Below, in pieces: positions 55,641 through 64,000 of a DNA stretch of 64,000 nt. Position numbers and translations under genes: made by a program. Numbering within the stretch: the first letter of the stretch is position 1; each line of letters begins with the position of its first letter. The notes below the pieces were generated by a model. That model saw only the letters and a program-made list of their open reading frames with translations, had not been told where the DNA came from and ran no database searches. The DNA is taken from the NCBI GenBank assembly GCA_913056395.1, contig CAJXMG010000005.1, positions 46,536 through 110,535 on the forward strand, in the 5' to 3' direction. The DNA comes from an uncultured bacterium. GTDB lineage: Bacteria; Planctomycetota; UBA8108; UBA1146.

Positions 55641-57361
55641 TGTTACTTCAAACGTTCTTCAGCCGTCTTTCGGGGATCCTTCTAAAAACCATTCTCGTGA
55701 CATCGCTGACCACAGGTTTTTCTTCTGTGACCCCGGCACAGGAGGCCAAACCCGTCGAGATTGACAAGCCTCATGCGGTGACAGTTTTTGAAAACCGGGC
55801 AAGGGTGACACGTCAACGAAATCTGGATTTGACCGCTGGTCTTCATCAGGTGGTTTTCCGAAAGCTGCCAGCGGAATTGAATCCAGGCAGTCTGAGAGCC
55901 ATGGTTGCCGATGCGGCCAAGGAGAAGGCACTCATTCTTGGGGTGCAACTCGAAGAAGAGTTTCCGCTGAAGGTCAATCATGTGCAGGAAGCGGAACTGT
56001 TGGAGAAATTGGAAAAGGTCGGTGAACGACTGAGTGTGAATCAGGGGAAAAGGCAGATCGCGGATCTTCGAACTCGTGTTCTGAAACGTTATTCAGAGAT
56101 TCTTCGAGCCGTCGTCTCTGCCCCCGCAGGTGATCCCCAGCGCCCCCTGTGGAGTTTGCAGGAAGTCAGTGAGATCCAGCAGTGGCTGTTCACCAATGAG
56201 GTGGAAAACTCTGAAGAGATCGATTTGCTTCAACGGGAGCGTGAATCCCTGCAGCGTGAGCGAAAGGATCTGTTGGCGGATCTCAGGCGATATCAAAGCG
56301 AGGCCAGAAGAAGTTACTGGATCGCCTCTGTAACCTGCCAGGTTTTGGAGGATTGTGCGCTCGATTTGAATCTCTCTTATGACGTGCCCTCGGCGCGTTG
56401 GAAACCGGTACACGAAGCCCGTCTGGATGATTCAACTGGAAAGGTGACATGGAAACAGGGCGCACAAGTGACCCAGTCTTCAGGGGAAGACTGGTCCTCG
56501 GTAGAGTTGACACTTTCTACTTTGCGCTCTTCGTTGGGACTGAGTGTGGGCCAACTGATTCCAATTGAAGTTTCACTGGCTGAAAGAACGGTAGACAGGG
56601 ATGCACAAGTGGTCTCAGCACCCGCAGAGGCTTCCATAGACTCCGAATCATTCCAGGGGAGAAGTGGAGAGACCTTCGACGATTCCCGAAGTGCAGATCC
56701 ATCCGGTTGGGCAGCCCCGGTGATGGAAACCGGTTTTGGTGGGGTCGTTTCTTTCCGAATCCAAACTCCGTCCGACGTGCCTTCTGATGGAAGTGCTCAC
56801 GCTGTTGAAATCCATTCCTGGGAAGCAGAGGCGGAGCTCTCCTATGAAGCAATTCCTGTATTGGGGGCAGGTGTCTATAGAAAGGCCCAATTGGTTCAAC
56901 CAGGGCCTGGTCTATTGCTCAAAGGTGAAGTCCAGTGCTTCCGATCCGGCACTTATGTGGGGTTGGGAAATGTGGAGACCACCGCTGCCGGTCAGAAGTT
57001 CGTCCAGTTCTTCGGTTTTGAGGGACGACTCAAGCTTCATGTGCAGAATTTGGGAGAAATCCGATCGCCATCGGGATCGGCCTTTTCCCGGCCCCGGTTT
57101 GAGAAGAAATCACTTTATGCAGTGACCTCGTACCTTGATAAGCCCGCCGTCATCGAACTTGTTTCCAGGATTCCTGTCAGTCTGGTGGAAGAGTTGGAGA
57201 TCGATCTGGGAGAGGAAACCGAACCCAAACCGGAGATCAGTCGTGATGGGATTTGTCGATGGAATCTTCAGATTCCCGCGGGGGGACGCAAAGAGGTGAT
57301 TTTCCATTGGACCGCGACAGCGGACAAGGACAGTAGCGACCTTCTGGATCTACTGAATTGA
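55640..57361 (+). CDS. DUF4139-domain secreted protein, copy 2
   Basis: The 573-residue paralogue has a signal peptide ending near SVTPAQE, an N-terminal beta domain (DKPHAVTVFENRARVTRQRN), a coiled coil near 110-210, then DUF4139 (DLNLSYDVPSARWKPVHEAR and QSSGEDWSSVELTLSTLRSS). Same domain order as copy 1, only moderately similar. Start overlaps the copy 1 stop and stop overlaps the small helical gene, so four genes look translationally coupled. Role in envelope structure is inferred only. Confidence 0.8.
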   Translation: MLLQTFFSRLSGILLKTILVTSLTTGFSSVTPAQEAKPVEIDKPHAVTVFENRARVTRQRNLDLTAGLHQVVFRKLPAELNPGSLRAMVADAAKEKALILGVQLEEEFPLKVNHVQEAELLEKLEKVGERLSVNQGKRQIADLRTRVLKRYSEILRAVVSAPAGDPQRPLWSLQEVSEIQQWLFTNEVENSEEIDLLQRERESLQRERKDLLADLRRYQSEARRSYWIASVTCQVLEDCALDLNLSYDVPSARWKPVHEARLDDSTGKVTWKQGAQVTQSSGEDWSSVELTLSTLRSSLGLSVGQLIPIEVSLAERTVDRDAQVVSAPAEASIDSESFQGRSGETFDDSRSADPSGWAAPVMETGFGGVVSFRIQTPSDVPSDGSAHAVEIHSWEAEAELSYEAIPVLGAGVYRKAQLVQPGPGLLLKGEVQCFRSGTYVGLGNVETTAAGQKFVQFFGFEGRLKLHVQNLGEIRSPSGSAFSRPRFEKKSLYAVTSYLDKPAVIELVSRIPVSLVEELEIDLGEETEPKPEISRDGICRWNLQIPAGGRKEVIFHWTATADKDSSDLLDLLN

Positions 57362-57645
57362 GTATCGATGAGAAAATCCGTTCTTTTCTGGAATCAGAAG
57401 GGCGGGAAAAGAAACAGATCCTGAAAGAGCTGCTGGGGGAATCACTCACACAGGAGCAGGTGAAGGCATTGGCCCCTGCTATTCGGGACCCGAGCCCCAG
57501 AGTGAGTTCCCGTATCACTTCGCTTTTGGCGCGCTGGCATTTAAGGGACCTGTTTGAAGAACAACTCAGTGGACTGAAACCGGGAAAGCAATCCCTGTTG
57601 CGAAACCACTTCAGCAAAATTTCACAAAAGGCGAAGGAAGGCTGA
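57358..57645 (+). CDS. Small helical protein at the end of the DUF4139 operon
   Basis: The 95-residue protein is charged and helical, with a HEAT-like pattern (LAPAIRDPSPRVSSRITSLL). A TTG start overlaps the copy 2 stop (TTGA). No signal peptide, so cytoplasmic. No family recognised. Confidence 0.5.
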   Translation: MSIDEKIRSFLESEGREKKQILKELLGESLTQEQVKALAPAIRDPSPRVSSRITSLLARWHLRDLFEEQLSGLKPGKQSLLRNHFSKISQKAKEG

Positions 57646-57683
57646 GCGGCCAGATTGATCAGGCGAGGGGCAGATTCCGGGAA

Positions 57684-58154
57684 TCAAAGCCCACGATCTT
57701 CGGTTCCGCCATTCTCTTCACCGCGATGCTCTTCGAATTCATCGGGGCTGATCTCTTCCATCAGGACGGCTTCCACATCAGCGGTTCCGAGGATTTCAGT
57801 TCTGTTGAAGACCACTTCCCAGGTGTAGCGACCCGGCTCGGGAAATTCCATGGGTGGGAGTTCGAAGATGCACTCGTGATGTTCCCGTCGATCGTCATGG
57901 TAGATCTCGAACTCTGGACTCTCTTCAAGAATCATGTCGTCGACGAGTCTTTTGAACCGGAAAGAAATTTTGTGCAGTCCGGAGAAATCACTCAGGTTGA
58001 TGTAGAGGGTGGCCGGTGCATATTCTGCCGGAAATTCTGCCAGGCGAACCTTGTTGAAGGTTCCCGCAAGTACGCACTTGGTTGAGTCGTCATCCTTGTA
58101 GACTCGATCACACAGAAGAATGGCCTGCACAAGGGGTACGAGGGGTTTCGTCAA
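57684..58154 (-). CDS. DUF6941-like hypothetical protein
   Basis: The protein of about 156 residues has VQAILLCDRVYKDDDSTKCV followed by LAGTFNKVRL and PATLYINLSDFSGLHKISFR, then EFPEPGRYTWEVVFN. This beta-sandwich pattern resembles DUF6941 proteins, common in planctomycetes. The frame runs from an ATG at 58196, but a TTG at 58154 has AAGAAGGA ahead; either is possible. Function unknown. It is convergent with the DUF4139 operon. Confidence 0.6.
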   Translation of the reverse strand: MTKPLVPLVQAILLCDRVYKDDDSTKCVLAGTFNKVRLAEFPAEYAPATLYINLSDFSGLHKISFRFKRLVDDMILEESPEFEIYHDDRREHHECIFELPPMEFPEPGRYTWEVVFNRTEILGTADVEAVLMEEISPDEFEEHRGEENGGTEDRGL

Positions 58155-58440
58155 GAAGTCCTTCTTCCGGTGGCATGTCTCAAAACACAGAATCATGTTT
58201 GCGGCATCACGGTCGCGGTCAGGTCCCTGTGATCAATCGATCGTACCAAGATTCGCGGATGTCCCGAAGTGTTCCATCCCAAATTACTGTGATCAGCCCG
58301 GTGTATCCACCCCGGGAAATGGCGCAACCCGCTCTCCTTGACCCTGATGGAGCAGGGTCTCATGATAGAAAACGCCGTATACCCCATTGCAGGTTCCCCA
58401 TTACCGGGAGCCAGAGTGGGGAGAAACAGGAGGGGCTACT

Positions 58441-59028
58441 GTGAGAGTGGTATCAGTCAGGGAAACAGCCTGGTTGAATGCCGCCCCTGAAAAGGTCTGG
58501 TCACACCTGACAGATCTGGCTTCATGGCAAGATTGGTGTCATGCGGTGAAGGTTTCCGGCCCGGGAAATCTGCGGGACCTGACCCCTGGAGTCCACTGGA
58601 AACTGGATTGGGAGCTCCGGCCTCCAGCACCCCTCCGGGGCGGAGCGATCGCATTGCTGAAAGATCCTGAGGAAGTTCGCTTTCGAAAGGTCGGTCATTT
58701 CCTGAATCTCGGTCATCTCCTGAATCGCAAGGGAGCTGATTGGTCTTCCGTGCGAAATGATAGGGGAAGCAGCAACGGAGGGTCGGAGAAGGATTGCTAC
58801 CAGTTGGTCTGGACTTCAGGCTGGGGGCCCTTGCGGAGTGATGCATGTATCAGTCTGGGGCATGATGCTTCAGGAACATGGGTGGAATTTTTGGTCAGTT
58901 GGCAGGGGTGGAGCGCCTGGCTTGTGGGTTTGGGTCAAGGCAAAGCTCTTTCCTTGTGTGCCGAATGCCAGAGGAAGTGGCTTGCGGATTTGCAGGTCAG
59001 TATGGAACAGATTGGAAGCTACGGATGA
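58441..59028 (+). CDS. SRPBCC-family lipid-binding-like protein
   Basis: The 195-residue product matches the START-like SRPBCC fold: ETAWLNAAPEKVWSHLTDLA at the N-terminus, WQDWCHAVKVSGPGNLRDLT, then a beta-rich middle and a C-terminal helix. The GTG start at 58441 has AGGAGGGG ahead. Its stop overlaps the start of the first DNA methyltransferase gene (ATGA), an unusual partner. Members bind hydrophobic ligands; here the role is unknown. Confidence 0.65.
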   Translation: MRVVSVRETAWLNAAPEKVWSHLTDLASWQDWCHAVKVSGPGNLRDLTPGVHWKLDWELRPPAPLRGGAIALLKDPEEVRFRKVGHFLNLGHLLNRKGADWSSVRNDRGSSNGGSEKDCYQLVWTSGWGPLRSDACISLGHDASGTWVEFLVSWQGWSAWLVGLGQGKALSLCAECQRKWLADLQVSMEQIGSYG

Positions 59029-60407
59029 GTGCCCCAATGACACCTCTGAGAACACTCTGGTATATGGGTGCCAAAACCCGGTTGTGTGAGGAATTTATCG
59101 ACGGTGCAGTCAGGGATCTGGTCTCTCCGGGTGCGACGATACTGGACGCATGTTCCGGGACTGGCGCTGTGGGACGCTGGTTTGCTGGGGACTATCGTGT
59201 TCTGGCCAATGACGCCCAAGAATTTTCCTCAGTGATTGCTCGAGCCCATTTGGAAGTGTCCGAAGATTGGGCCAAAGGATTGGATCGGCTCGAGCCTGAA
59301 TCAGACCTGGCTGAAGCCCGGGATCGTAATGTCGAAGCCCTTGAAAACCTTTACGCCGAATCCCTGACCCGAGAAGCGGAACTCCTCGACCAACTGCTCA
59401 CGACTGATCCGATAGAGGGCGCGCTTTTGACAGAGTATCGCCAATTCTGTTCACTTGTCCCTGTGCCATTTCAGAATCCGCAAAAGGATCTGCAGGACGA
59501 TCCTTACTCAAAGATTCGGCCGCTTCTTCCCGAATTATTGAGTGAGAGACGAAGTGCAAGAGAGGCGTTGCCCGCGCTGATGTGTGTCGCCTACTGGGGT
59601 CAGGTGTACTTTGGAATCAGGCAAGCCATCACCATCGATTCTATCCGTCAGGCGATAATTGAGATCCCAATGGAGTCTGACTTTTCGCATGAGAAGAAAT
59701 CCATCTATCTGGCAGCCTTGCTTCATGCCGTCTCTGTGAGTACCTCGGGAACCAGTCACTTTGCGCAGCCTCGATCTGTGGAGAAGGACAAGGAGTTGGT
59801 GGCTGTTGCAAAGAGAAGATCGATCGACATCGAAGAGCAGTTTGAGTTGGCACTGGATGCCATTCGCCGTGAAGTTCTGGAGCGACCAAGATTGTCCGGT
59901 AACCGGGTTTTCTGCTCCGACGTTCTCAAGTTGTTGGGAGAAGATAGCCCTCTGGATACTGAGAAAGTGGATCTCGTGTATCTTGATCCCCCCTATACCT
60001 CAGACAACTACAGTCGCTTCTATCATGTACTGGAAACACTCGCCCGATACGATTATCCGGAGCTCCAATGCAGGGGCGATGAACTGACCAAGGGAAGATA
60101 TCCAATTAGGGAGACCCGCTTCACTTCTGATTTTTGCAGTGGATCGCAAGTGGAAGAGGCATTTCGAAAAGTCGCCAAAGGTTGTGTCAGCAGGGGAGCA
60201 AGCCTGTTGATTTCATATTCCGGTGATACCGGCTTGTTGACAAAAAAATGGACTCGCGAAGGACATTCACAACCGGTTGCCCAAATGCGCGATCTCCTGT
60301 TGGAGTACTTCAATACTGTCGAAGTCCGAGAGCAAAAGTTAATGCACTCTGGACAAGGTGATACCAACAAAGCCGTGCAGGAACTTCTCCTGCTTTGTGA
60401 GGTCTAG
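59025..60407 (+). CDS. D12-class DNA adenine N6-methyltransferase 1
   Basis: The 460-residue enzyme has a FxGxG-type SAM motif ILDACSGTGAVGRWF near 40, and the catalytic motif DPPYTSDNYSRFYH at about 321-334, the D12/Dam-like class with motif order I then IV. The N-terminus LRTLWYMGAKTRLCEEFI resembles the 'KYLGSKxKLL' start of the family. A long helical insertion (residues 90-290) would be the target-recognition region. It starts inside the SRPBCC stop codon and is three bases before the second methyltransferase gene. Its sequence target is unknown. Confidence 0.88.
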   Translation: MSAPMTPLRTLWYMGAKTRLCEEFIDGAVRDLVSPGATILDACSGTGAVGRWFAGDYRVLANDAQEFSSVIARAHLEVSEDWAKGLDRLEPESDLAEARDRNVEALENLYAESLTREAELLDQLLTTDPIEGALLTEYRQFCSLVPVPFQNPQKDLQDDPYSKIRPLLPELLSERRSAREALPALMCVAYWGQVYFGIRQAITIDSIRQAIIEIPMESDFSHEKKSIYLAALLHAVSVSTSGTSHFAQPRSVEKDKELVAVAKRRSIDIEEQFELALDAIRREVLERPRLSGNRVFCSDVLKLLGEDSPLDTEKVDLVYLDPPYTSDNYSRFYHVLETLARYDYPELQCRGDELTKGRYPIRETRFTSDFCSGSQVEEAFRKVAKGCVSRGASLLISYSGDTGLLTKKWTREGHSQPVAQMRDLLLEYFNTVEVREQKLMHSGQGDTNKAVQELLLLCEV

Positions 60408-60410
60408 GCA

Positions 60411-61619
60411 TTGCGCTGGCTGGGTAACAAAGGCCCTCTTCTCGCTGAAATCCACGCTGCAGCCCTGAAAGCAGGATTCAAGGGTGGGACAGTGTGCGAT
60501 CTGTTTGCGGGGAGTGGTTCTGTAGGACGGTTTTTTCGTGCCCAGGGCTGCAGGGTTTTGTCGACCGATTTGATGAATTGTTCCCACGTTTTTCAGAAGG
60601 CGTATCTTGAATCGGATGGGGCACCCCGATTTGAGGGATTGAAACAGTATTGGGAGCAACTGTCTCCGGCTCCTCAAGCGAGACTCGCAAACCTTGAAGA
60701 GAAAACAGGGGAATCCTGGATTCCCTTCTTGAAGCTGCTTCGATATTTGGAGGAGGGACTCCCCCCTGAAGAAGGAATGCTATACCGCCAGTTTTCTGCC
60801 GCGGGGGAAGCGCAGAGGAATTACCTCTCACCGGAAAATGCGGCACGACTCGACGGAATACTGAATCAGTTGCGAGCTTGGAGAATCTCCGCTTCCCTGA
60901 CTGAAAACGAGTTATGCATCCTTCTTGCAAGTTGCATCGATGCTGCGGACAGAGTTGCCAACATCTCGGGCACTTACGGTGCATATCTCAAGAAAATGCA
61001 GGGGAGTGCCATGCGATCTCTGGAGTTGCGTATCCCCGCACTCGTAACAGGGCCGGTTGGAGTGGCTCACCGTGAAGATGCGCTGGAGTGGATCTCCTCA
61101 GTCGAGTGCGAGTTACTCTACGTAGATCCCCCCTATAATCAGCGTCAGTATCCAGCGAATTATCATCTTCCCGAAATCATTTCTCTTTTGCCCTTCGAGG
61201 ATTCAGAACAACGTCTCGAAGATTCCATCTATGGAAAAACGGGGTTGATTCCCTGGAAAGACAAGGCTTCTCCACTTTGTAGCCGAAGAGGAGAAGAGTG
61301 CTTCCAGTCAATGCGTCAAATGCTGAAAGAAGCGAAGGCTGACATAGTTGTCTTCTCATACAGCGAAGAAGGTATTTTGAATCGATCCGAGTTGGAGCAG
61401 ATTCTTCAGGAATGGTCAGGAACCGGGGGGGCATCTTCGCTGACACTGATGGAAATTCCGTATCGCAGGTTTCGTAGCGATGCGCACAAACCGCAAGAGC
61501 CCGGTGTGCAGAAGCGAACCTTCCGTCCAGCACCTGGCAGGTCCGCCGATGAAGTTCATGAATGGTTGTTTGTTGCCACCCGGGACCGAAGTGAGGAAGC
61601 AGTGGTGGATCCTTCATGA
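60411..61619 (+). CDS. D12-class DNA adenine N6-methyltransferase 2
   Basis: The 402-residue enzyme starts RWLGNKGPLLAEIHAAAL, has SAM motif VCDLFAGSGSVGRFF near 30 and catalytic motif DPPYNQRQYPANYH at 239-252. It differs in length and recognition region from the methyltransferase just upstream, so it probably recognises a different site or strand, as in asymmetric-site systems that use two enzymes. The start is TTG with GAGGT ahead. The end overlaps the DUF423 gene by four bases. No restriction endonuclease gene is recognised nearby. Confidence 0.88.
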   Translation: MRWLGNKGPLLAEIHAAALKAGFKGGTVCDLFAGSGSVGRFFRAQGCRVLSTDLMNCSHVFQKAYLESDGAPRFEGLKQYWEQLSPAPQARLANLEEKTGESWIPFLKLLRYLEEGLPPEEGMLYRQFSAAGEAQRNYLSPENAARLDGILNQLRAWRISASLTENELCILLASCIDAADRVANISGTYGAYLKKMQGSAMRSLELRIPALVTGPVGVAHREDALEWISSVECELLYVDPPYNQRQYPANYHLPEIISLLPFEDSEQRLEDSIYGKTGLIPWKDKASPLCSRRGEECFQSMRQMLKEAKADIVVFSYSEEGILNRSELEQILQEWSGTGGASSLTLMEIPYRRFRSDAHKPQEPGVQKRTFRPAPGRSADEVHEWLFVATRDRSEEAVVDPS

Positions 61620-61984
61620 ATGTCCGTATTCTGGAATCTGTGGCTTTCTTCTATGCCGCTTTGGCAGTGATTTGCGCAGCGATGGGCGCACACCTGTTGA
61701 AGGACCAGTGGCACGATGCAGATGCTCCCAGGCAGTTTGCGACGGCAACGAGAATTCTGTTTTGGCATTCGATCGGGATCTGGATTTGTTGTTCAGCGAA
61801 GCCGGTTATGCTTTTTCAGGGTGTCATGATGGCCGCCTCTACTGCAGTTTTTTGTGGAGCTGTCTACATGCTGGCTCTGGGAGGGGCGTCATTCTGGGGA
61901 GCGGTCGCCCCCGTCGGCGGATTTGGAATGATCATGAGTTGGTTGAGTATGGCGGTATCAAGAATCCGACTTAAATCCAGTTGA
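61616..61984 (+). CDS. DUF423-family small membrane protein
   Basis: The 122-residue protein has four membrane segments and the signature AAMGAHLLKDQWHDADAPRQ followed by FATATRILFWHSIGIW, matching DUF423 (YgdD-like). The ATG overlaps the methyltransferase stop (ATGA), placing it as fourth gene of this operon. Function unknown. Confidence 0.85.
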   Translation: MNVRILESVAFFYAALAVICAAMGAHLLKDQWHDADAPRQFATATRILFWHSIGIWICCSAKPVMLFQGVMMAASTAVFCGAVYMLALGGASFWGAVAPVGGFGMIMSWLSMAVSRIRLKSS

Positions 61985-62204
61985 TTTTTTTTGTAAGCCT
62001 TTGCACTTATTGATCTTGTGGGCGCTCGAGGGGTTCTGGACGGGTTGATTTGAATTTTGCATTGGTTGGTCGCACCGTGTCATGCCACCGGTTACATTAG
62101 GTACATGTGACAGGGAATAACTTATTTAAAGTTCTGGTTCGAGCGGCCAAGGCGAGGAACCCAGAGCTTATTATCTTAATGCCATACTTATATAGGAACT
62201 CAAG
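61985..62204. other. Intergenic region before the terminal protease gene
   Basis: This AT-rich stretch has no gene that I can support. It presumably holds the promoter of the terminal secreted protease. No palindrome or repeat of note was found. Confidence 0.35.
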
Positions 62205-64000
62205 GTGGAGATTTTTAGACACCTGACTTTCCGGATTAAATCTTTTTTGAATTGCCTATTGGATCAGGTTTTTCCAAAAACGCATGGAGTAGATCCACGA
62301 GTTCTTCAGAACAATTCTTTGCGGGTTCTGTCGATCTTGGTGGCTACAACTGTATTCACTCCCTGCTCGGACTCACTGCTTGCCTCATCGCTCACTCTTC
62401 AAAAAACGGGCAAGGGGCCATCTGCAGATTCTCTCTCTTCTGCAGCTCTGGCAGATGCGACTTTACATCTTGGGGAGGCGACAGCCGCAACTCTTGAACT
62501 TGAATGGGTGCGGGAATTACCCGGCAGGGGAGTTGTAATGGCATGGTCTCAGGCGATCGGCGGAGTGCCGGTTCGCGAGGCTGTCGGTAGAATGTGGATG
62601 GTCCAAGCTGACAATGGTCAATGGTTCTGTCAGTACCGGGCTTTTGTGGTAGTGAAATGGCAAGAGGCACACTCAGAATCTGATCTCTATTCCCCCAGTT
62701 TGCTCGATCCCGAGGCGGACTTTCCGGAGCGCAAATGGAGCACGCCCAAACTGGAATATATTCGGGGCGAAGGTGAGCATGCCGAGCTGGTATGGGTTCT
62801 TTACGGCAGTTCCATCGATGAAAGTCTCCATAGCACCTTGAGAGTGGACTATTCCGCACTGAATGGGCAAAGAATCGCTGCAGAGGAAATCGTTTGCTCT
62901 CTCGATGTCAGTGGTTCGATCTTTGCCGAGCGGACTTCTGGAACTGGGCCTCAGGGAAGTGCCGGCACCAGCATCCAATCGATCAGCGGAGTCCGGCTGA
63001 CCGGTGGGGGAGACACGACCCATGCGAGTGTGAATGGCGATTACTCCCTGATTTCTTCCCAAAGCAGTTTCACTGTACTGGCGGAATTGCAGGGAGAATG
63101 GGGAGGGGTCAGCAGTCAAATCGCTCCAGCCATGACAGTTTCTGAGCAAGCCTCAGGGCCGACTCAGGATCTGGTTTTCAATGGCGGCGGGGATCCCAAT
63201 CTCATCGCCCAGTTAAATGCTTTCCACTACGTCGATCAGGGGTATCGACTCTTTATGGAATCTGCAGGTGGCTTTCCCGCAATGTCATCGCCAGTCAGTG
63301 CGACGACGGGGATGTCTGGAACTTGCAATGCTTACTACGACCCATCTCAACAACTTCTACGCTTTCTGCGTGCGGGTGGAGGTTGTGTCGATAGCGCTTA
63401 CTCAAGTGTTGTATTGCATGAGTTCGGGCACCACGTCGTCAATTCTCTGAATCTTTCTCAGGGTGCGTTTGGTGAAGGATACGGTGACGCTCTGGCAATC
63501 GTGTACCTTCAAGAAGGTATTATTGGCAGGGACTTTTCAGGGCCTGGAAATCATGTTCGAAATGTTTCCGGTTCATCTGTGACAGTTCCGTGTGGTTCCA
63601 GTATCCATTTCTGCGGTCAGGCGCTGGGGAAATTTTGGTTCAATTTGGGAAACAACCTGCGAGCAGATCTTGGCACGACCGCTGGACAACAGGTGCTTGA
63701 AGAGTTGTTTGTCGATTGGTCAGCCCTGACCTTGGGTGGAATCAATGGTTATCCAATTCGTGATGAGATGATTTTGGAAGTCTTGACAGCGGATGACGAT
63801 GACGGAGATCTGAACAATGGCTCTCCCAACTGGAATCAAATCTGTTCAGCAGCAGATGCCGGTGGATTGGCTTGTCCAGATTTAGCCACACTGACTTTGA
63901 CGCTCATTGAAGGCCCGGCTGACTTGATGTCTCCGCAAGTGGACCAGCCTGTCGTTGTTAACTGGCAAACGATTTCGTCTACTCCCGCTCCCGGAGAATC
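62205..64000 (+). CDS. Large secreted gluzincin-type metalloprotease-like protein, incomplete at right edge
   Basis: An open frame without stops runs from a GTG at 62205 (after an in-frame TAG) to the window end, giving at least 598 residues. Near the start it has a hydrophobic stretch (LRVLSILVATTVFTPCSDS), suggesting a signal or lipoprotein segment; a TTG there (start RVLSIL) is an alternative start. An N-terminal domain of about 360 residues precedes the protease motif SVVLHEFGHHVVN (HEFGH near residue 405), followed by GEGYGDALAIVYL, with Glu and Asp placed as in M36/M4-type gluzincins. LNNGSPNWNQIC follows, a pattern common in secreted planctomycete proteases. The C-terminus is outside the window. 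Confidence 0.75.
   Translation, partial: MEIFRHLTFRIKSFLNCLLDQVFPKTHGVDPRVLQNNSLRVLSILVATTVFTPCSDSLLASSLTLQKTGKGPSADSLSSAALADATLHLGEATAATLELEWVRELPGRGVVMAWSQAIGGVPVREAVGRMWMVQADNGQWFCQYRAFVVVKWQEAHSESDLYSPSLLDPEADFPERKWSTPKLEYIRGEGEHAELVWVLYGSSIDESLHSTLRVDYSALNGQRIAAEEIVCSLDVSGSIFAERTSGTGPQGSAGTSIQSISGVRLTGGGDTTHASVNGDYSLISSQSSFTVLAELQGEWGGVSSQIAPAMTVSEQASGPTQDLVFNGGGDPNLIAQLNAFHYVDQGYRLFMESAGGFPAMSSPVSATTGMSGTCNAYYDPSQQLLRFLRAGGGCVDSAYSSVVLHEFGHHVVNSLNLSQGAFGEGYGDALAIVYLQEGIIGRDFSGPGNHVRNVSGSSVTVPCGSSIHFCGQALGKFWFNLGNNLRADLGTTAGQQVLEELFVDWSALTLGGINGYPIRDEMILEVLTADDDDGDLNNGSPNWNQICSAADAGGLACPDLATLTLTLIEGPADLMSPQVDQPVVVNWQTISSTPAPGE

Noticed and set aside
62252..62497. 81-residue frame at the start of the terminal gene
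   Set aside because: A different frame runs stop-free to the window end and encodes a protease with HEFGH and GExxxD motifs.

Overview
The window looks like chromosomal DNA of a free-living, flagellated, Gram-negative-type bacterium of medium GC. Many genes start with TTG or GTG, and there are outer-membrane beta-barrels and many secreted hypothetical proteins. A DUF6941-like protein, a large secreted gluzincin and two VWA-domain secreted proteins suggest the Planctomycetota or a neighbouring PVC/FCB-type lineage. That placement is an inference; there is no rRNA gene to settle it.

Layout. Positions 1-270 hold the start of a CNNM-domain transporter-like gene on the minus strand. Positions 664-14384 are one rightward flagellar export and regulation block: fliF-fliH-fliI-fliJ-fliO-fliP-fliQ-fliR-flhB-flhA-flhF-flhG and then fliA, most of them overlapping or nearly touching. 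fliG is absent from its usual place, FliF has an enlarged cytoplasmic tail, and FlhB lacks its autocleaving C-terminal domain. A GT-C type membrane protein follows.

Positions 16346-20311 are a leftward selenocysteine block: a DUF3108 protein, selA, selD and the tRNA-Sec gene selC. selD has an in-frame UGA at codon 17, the catalytic position, followed by a bacterial SECIS-like hairpin, so SelD is itself a selenoprotein. A YedE-type putative selenium transporter lies at 43.6 kb. HU and priA follow the sel block. A rightward bacillithiol operon comes next (SAM methyltransferase, bshC, bshB, bshA), with a tail-to-tail overlapping mogA/moaB-type gene.

Positions 28.4-35.5 kb are more accessory in character: two paralogous secreted VWA proteins flanking a PfkB kinase, an AT-rich HNH endonuclease, an M48 protease, two paralogous AT-rich beta-barrels, a possible small secreted protein and a PilZ protein. 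Several strong terminators separate these units.

Positions 35.6-53 kb are mostly housekeeping or metabolic genes: M61 protease, prolyl-tRNA synthetase, M20 amidohydrolase, UbiD decarboxylase, YedE, a sialidase-like protein, a phospholipid-methyltransferase-like protein, a beta-hydroxyacid dehydrogenase, a SprT-like protein, formate-THF ligase, and a divergent RNase HII-like protein overlapping a TrmH-family methyltransferase. Positions 53-62 kb hold a YceH / tandem DUF4139 operon and a four-gene operon of an SRPBCC protein, two different D12-class DNA adenine methyltransferases and a DUF423 membrane protein. The window ends inside a large secreted zinc-protease-like gene.

The leads most worth checking are the SelD selenoprotein with its SECIS, the C-terminally truncated FlhB together with the FliG-less FliF, the methyltransferase in the bacillithiol operon, the divergent RNase HII relative, and the paired DNA methyltransferases with no visible restriction enzyme.
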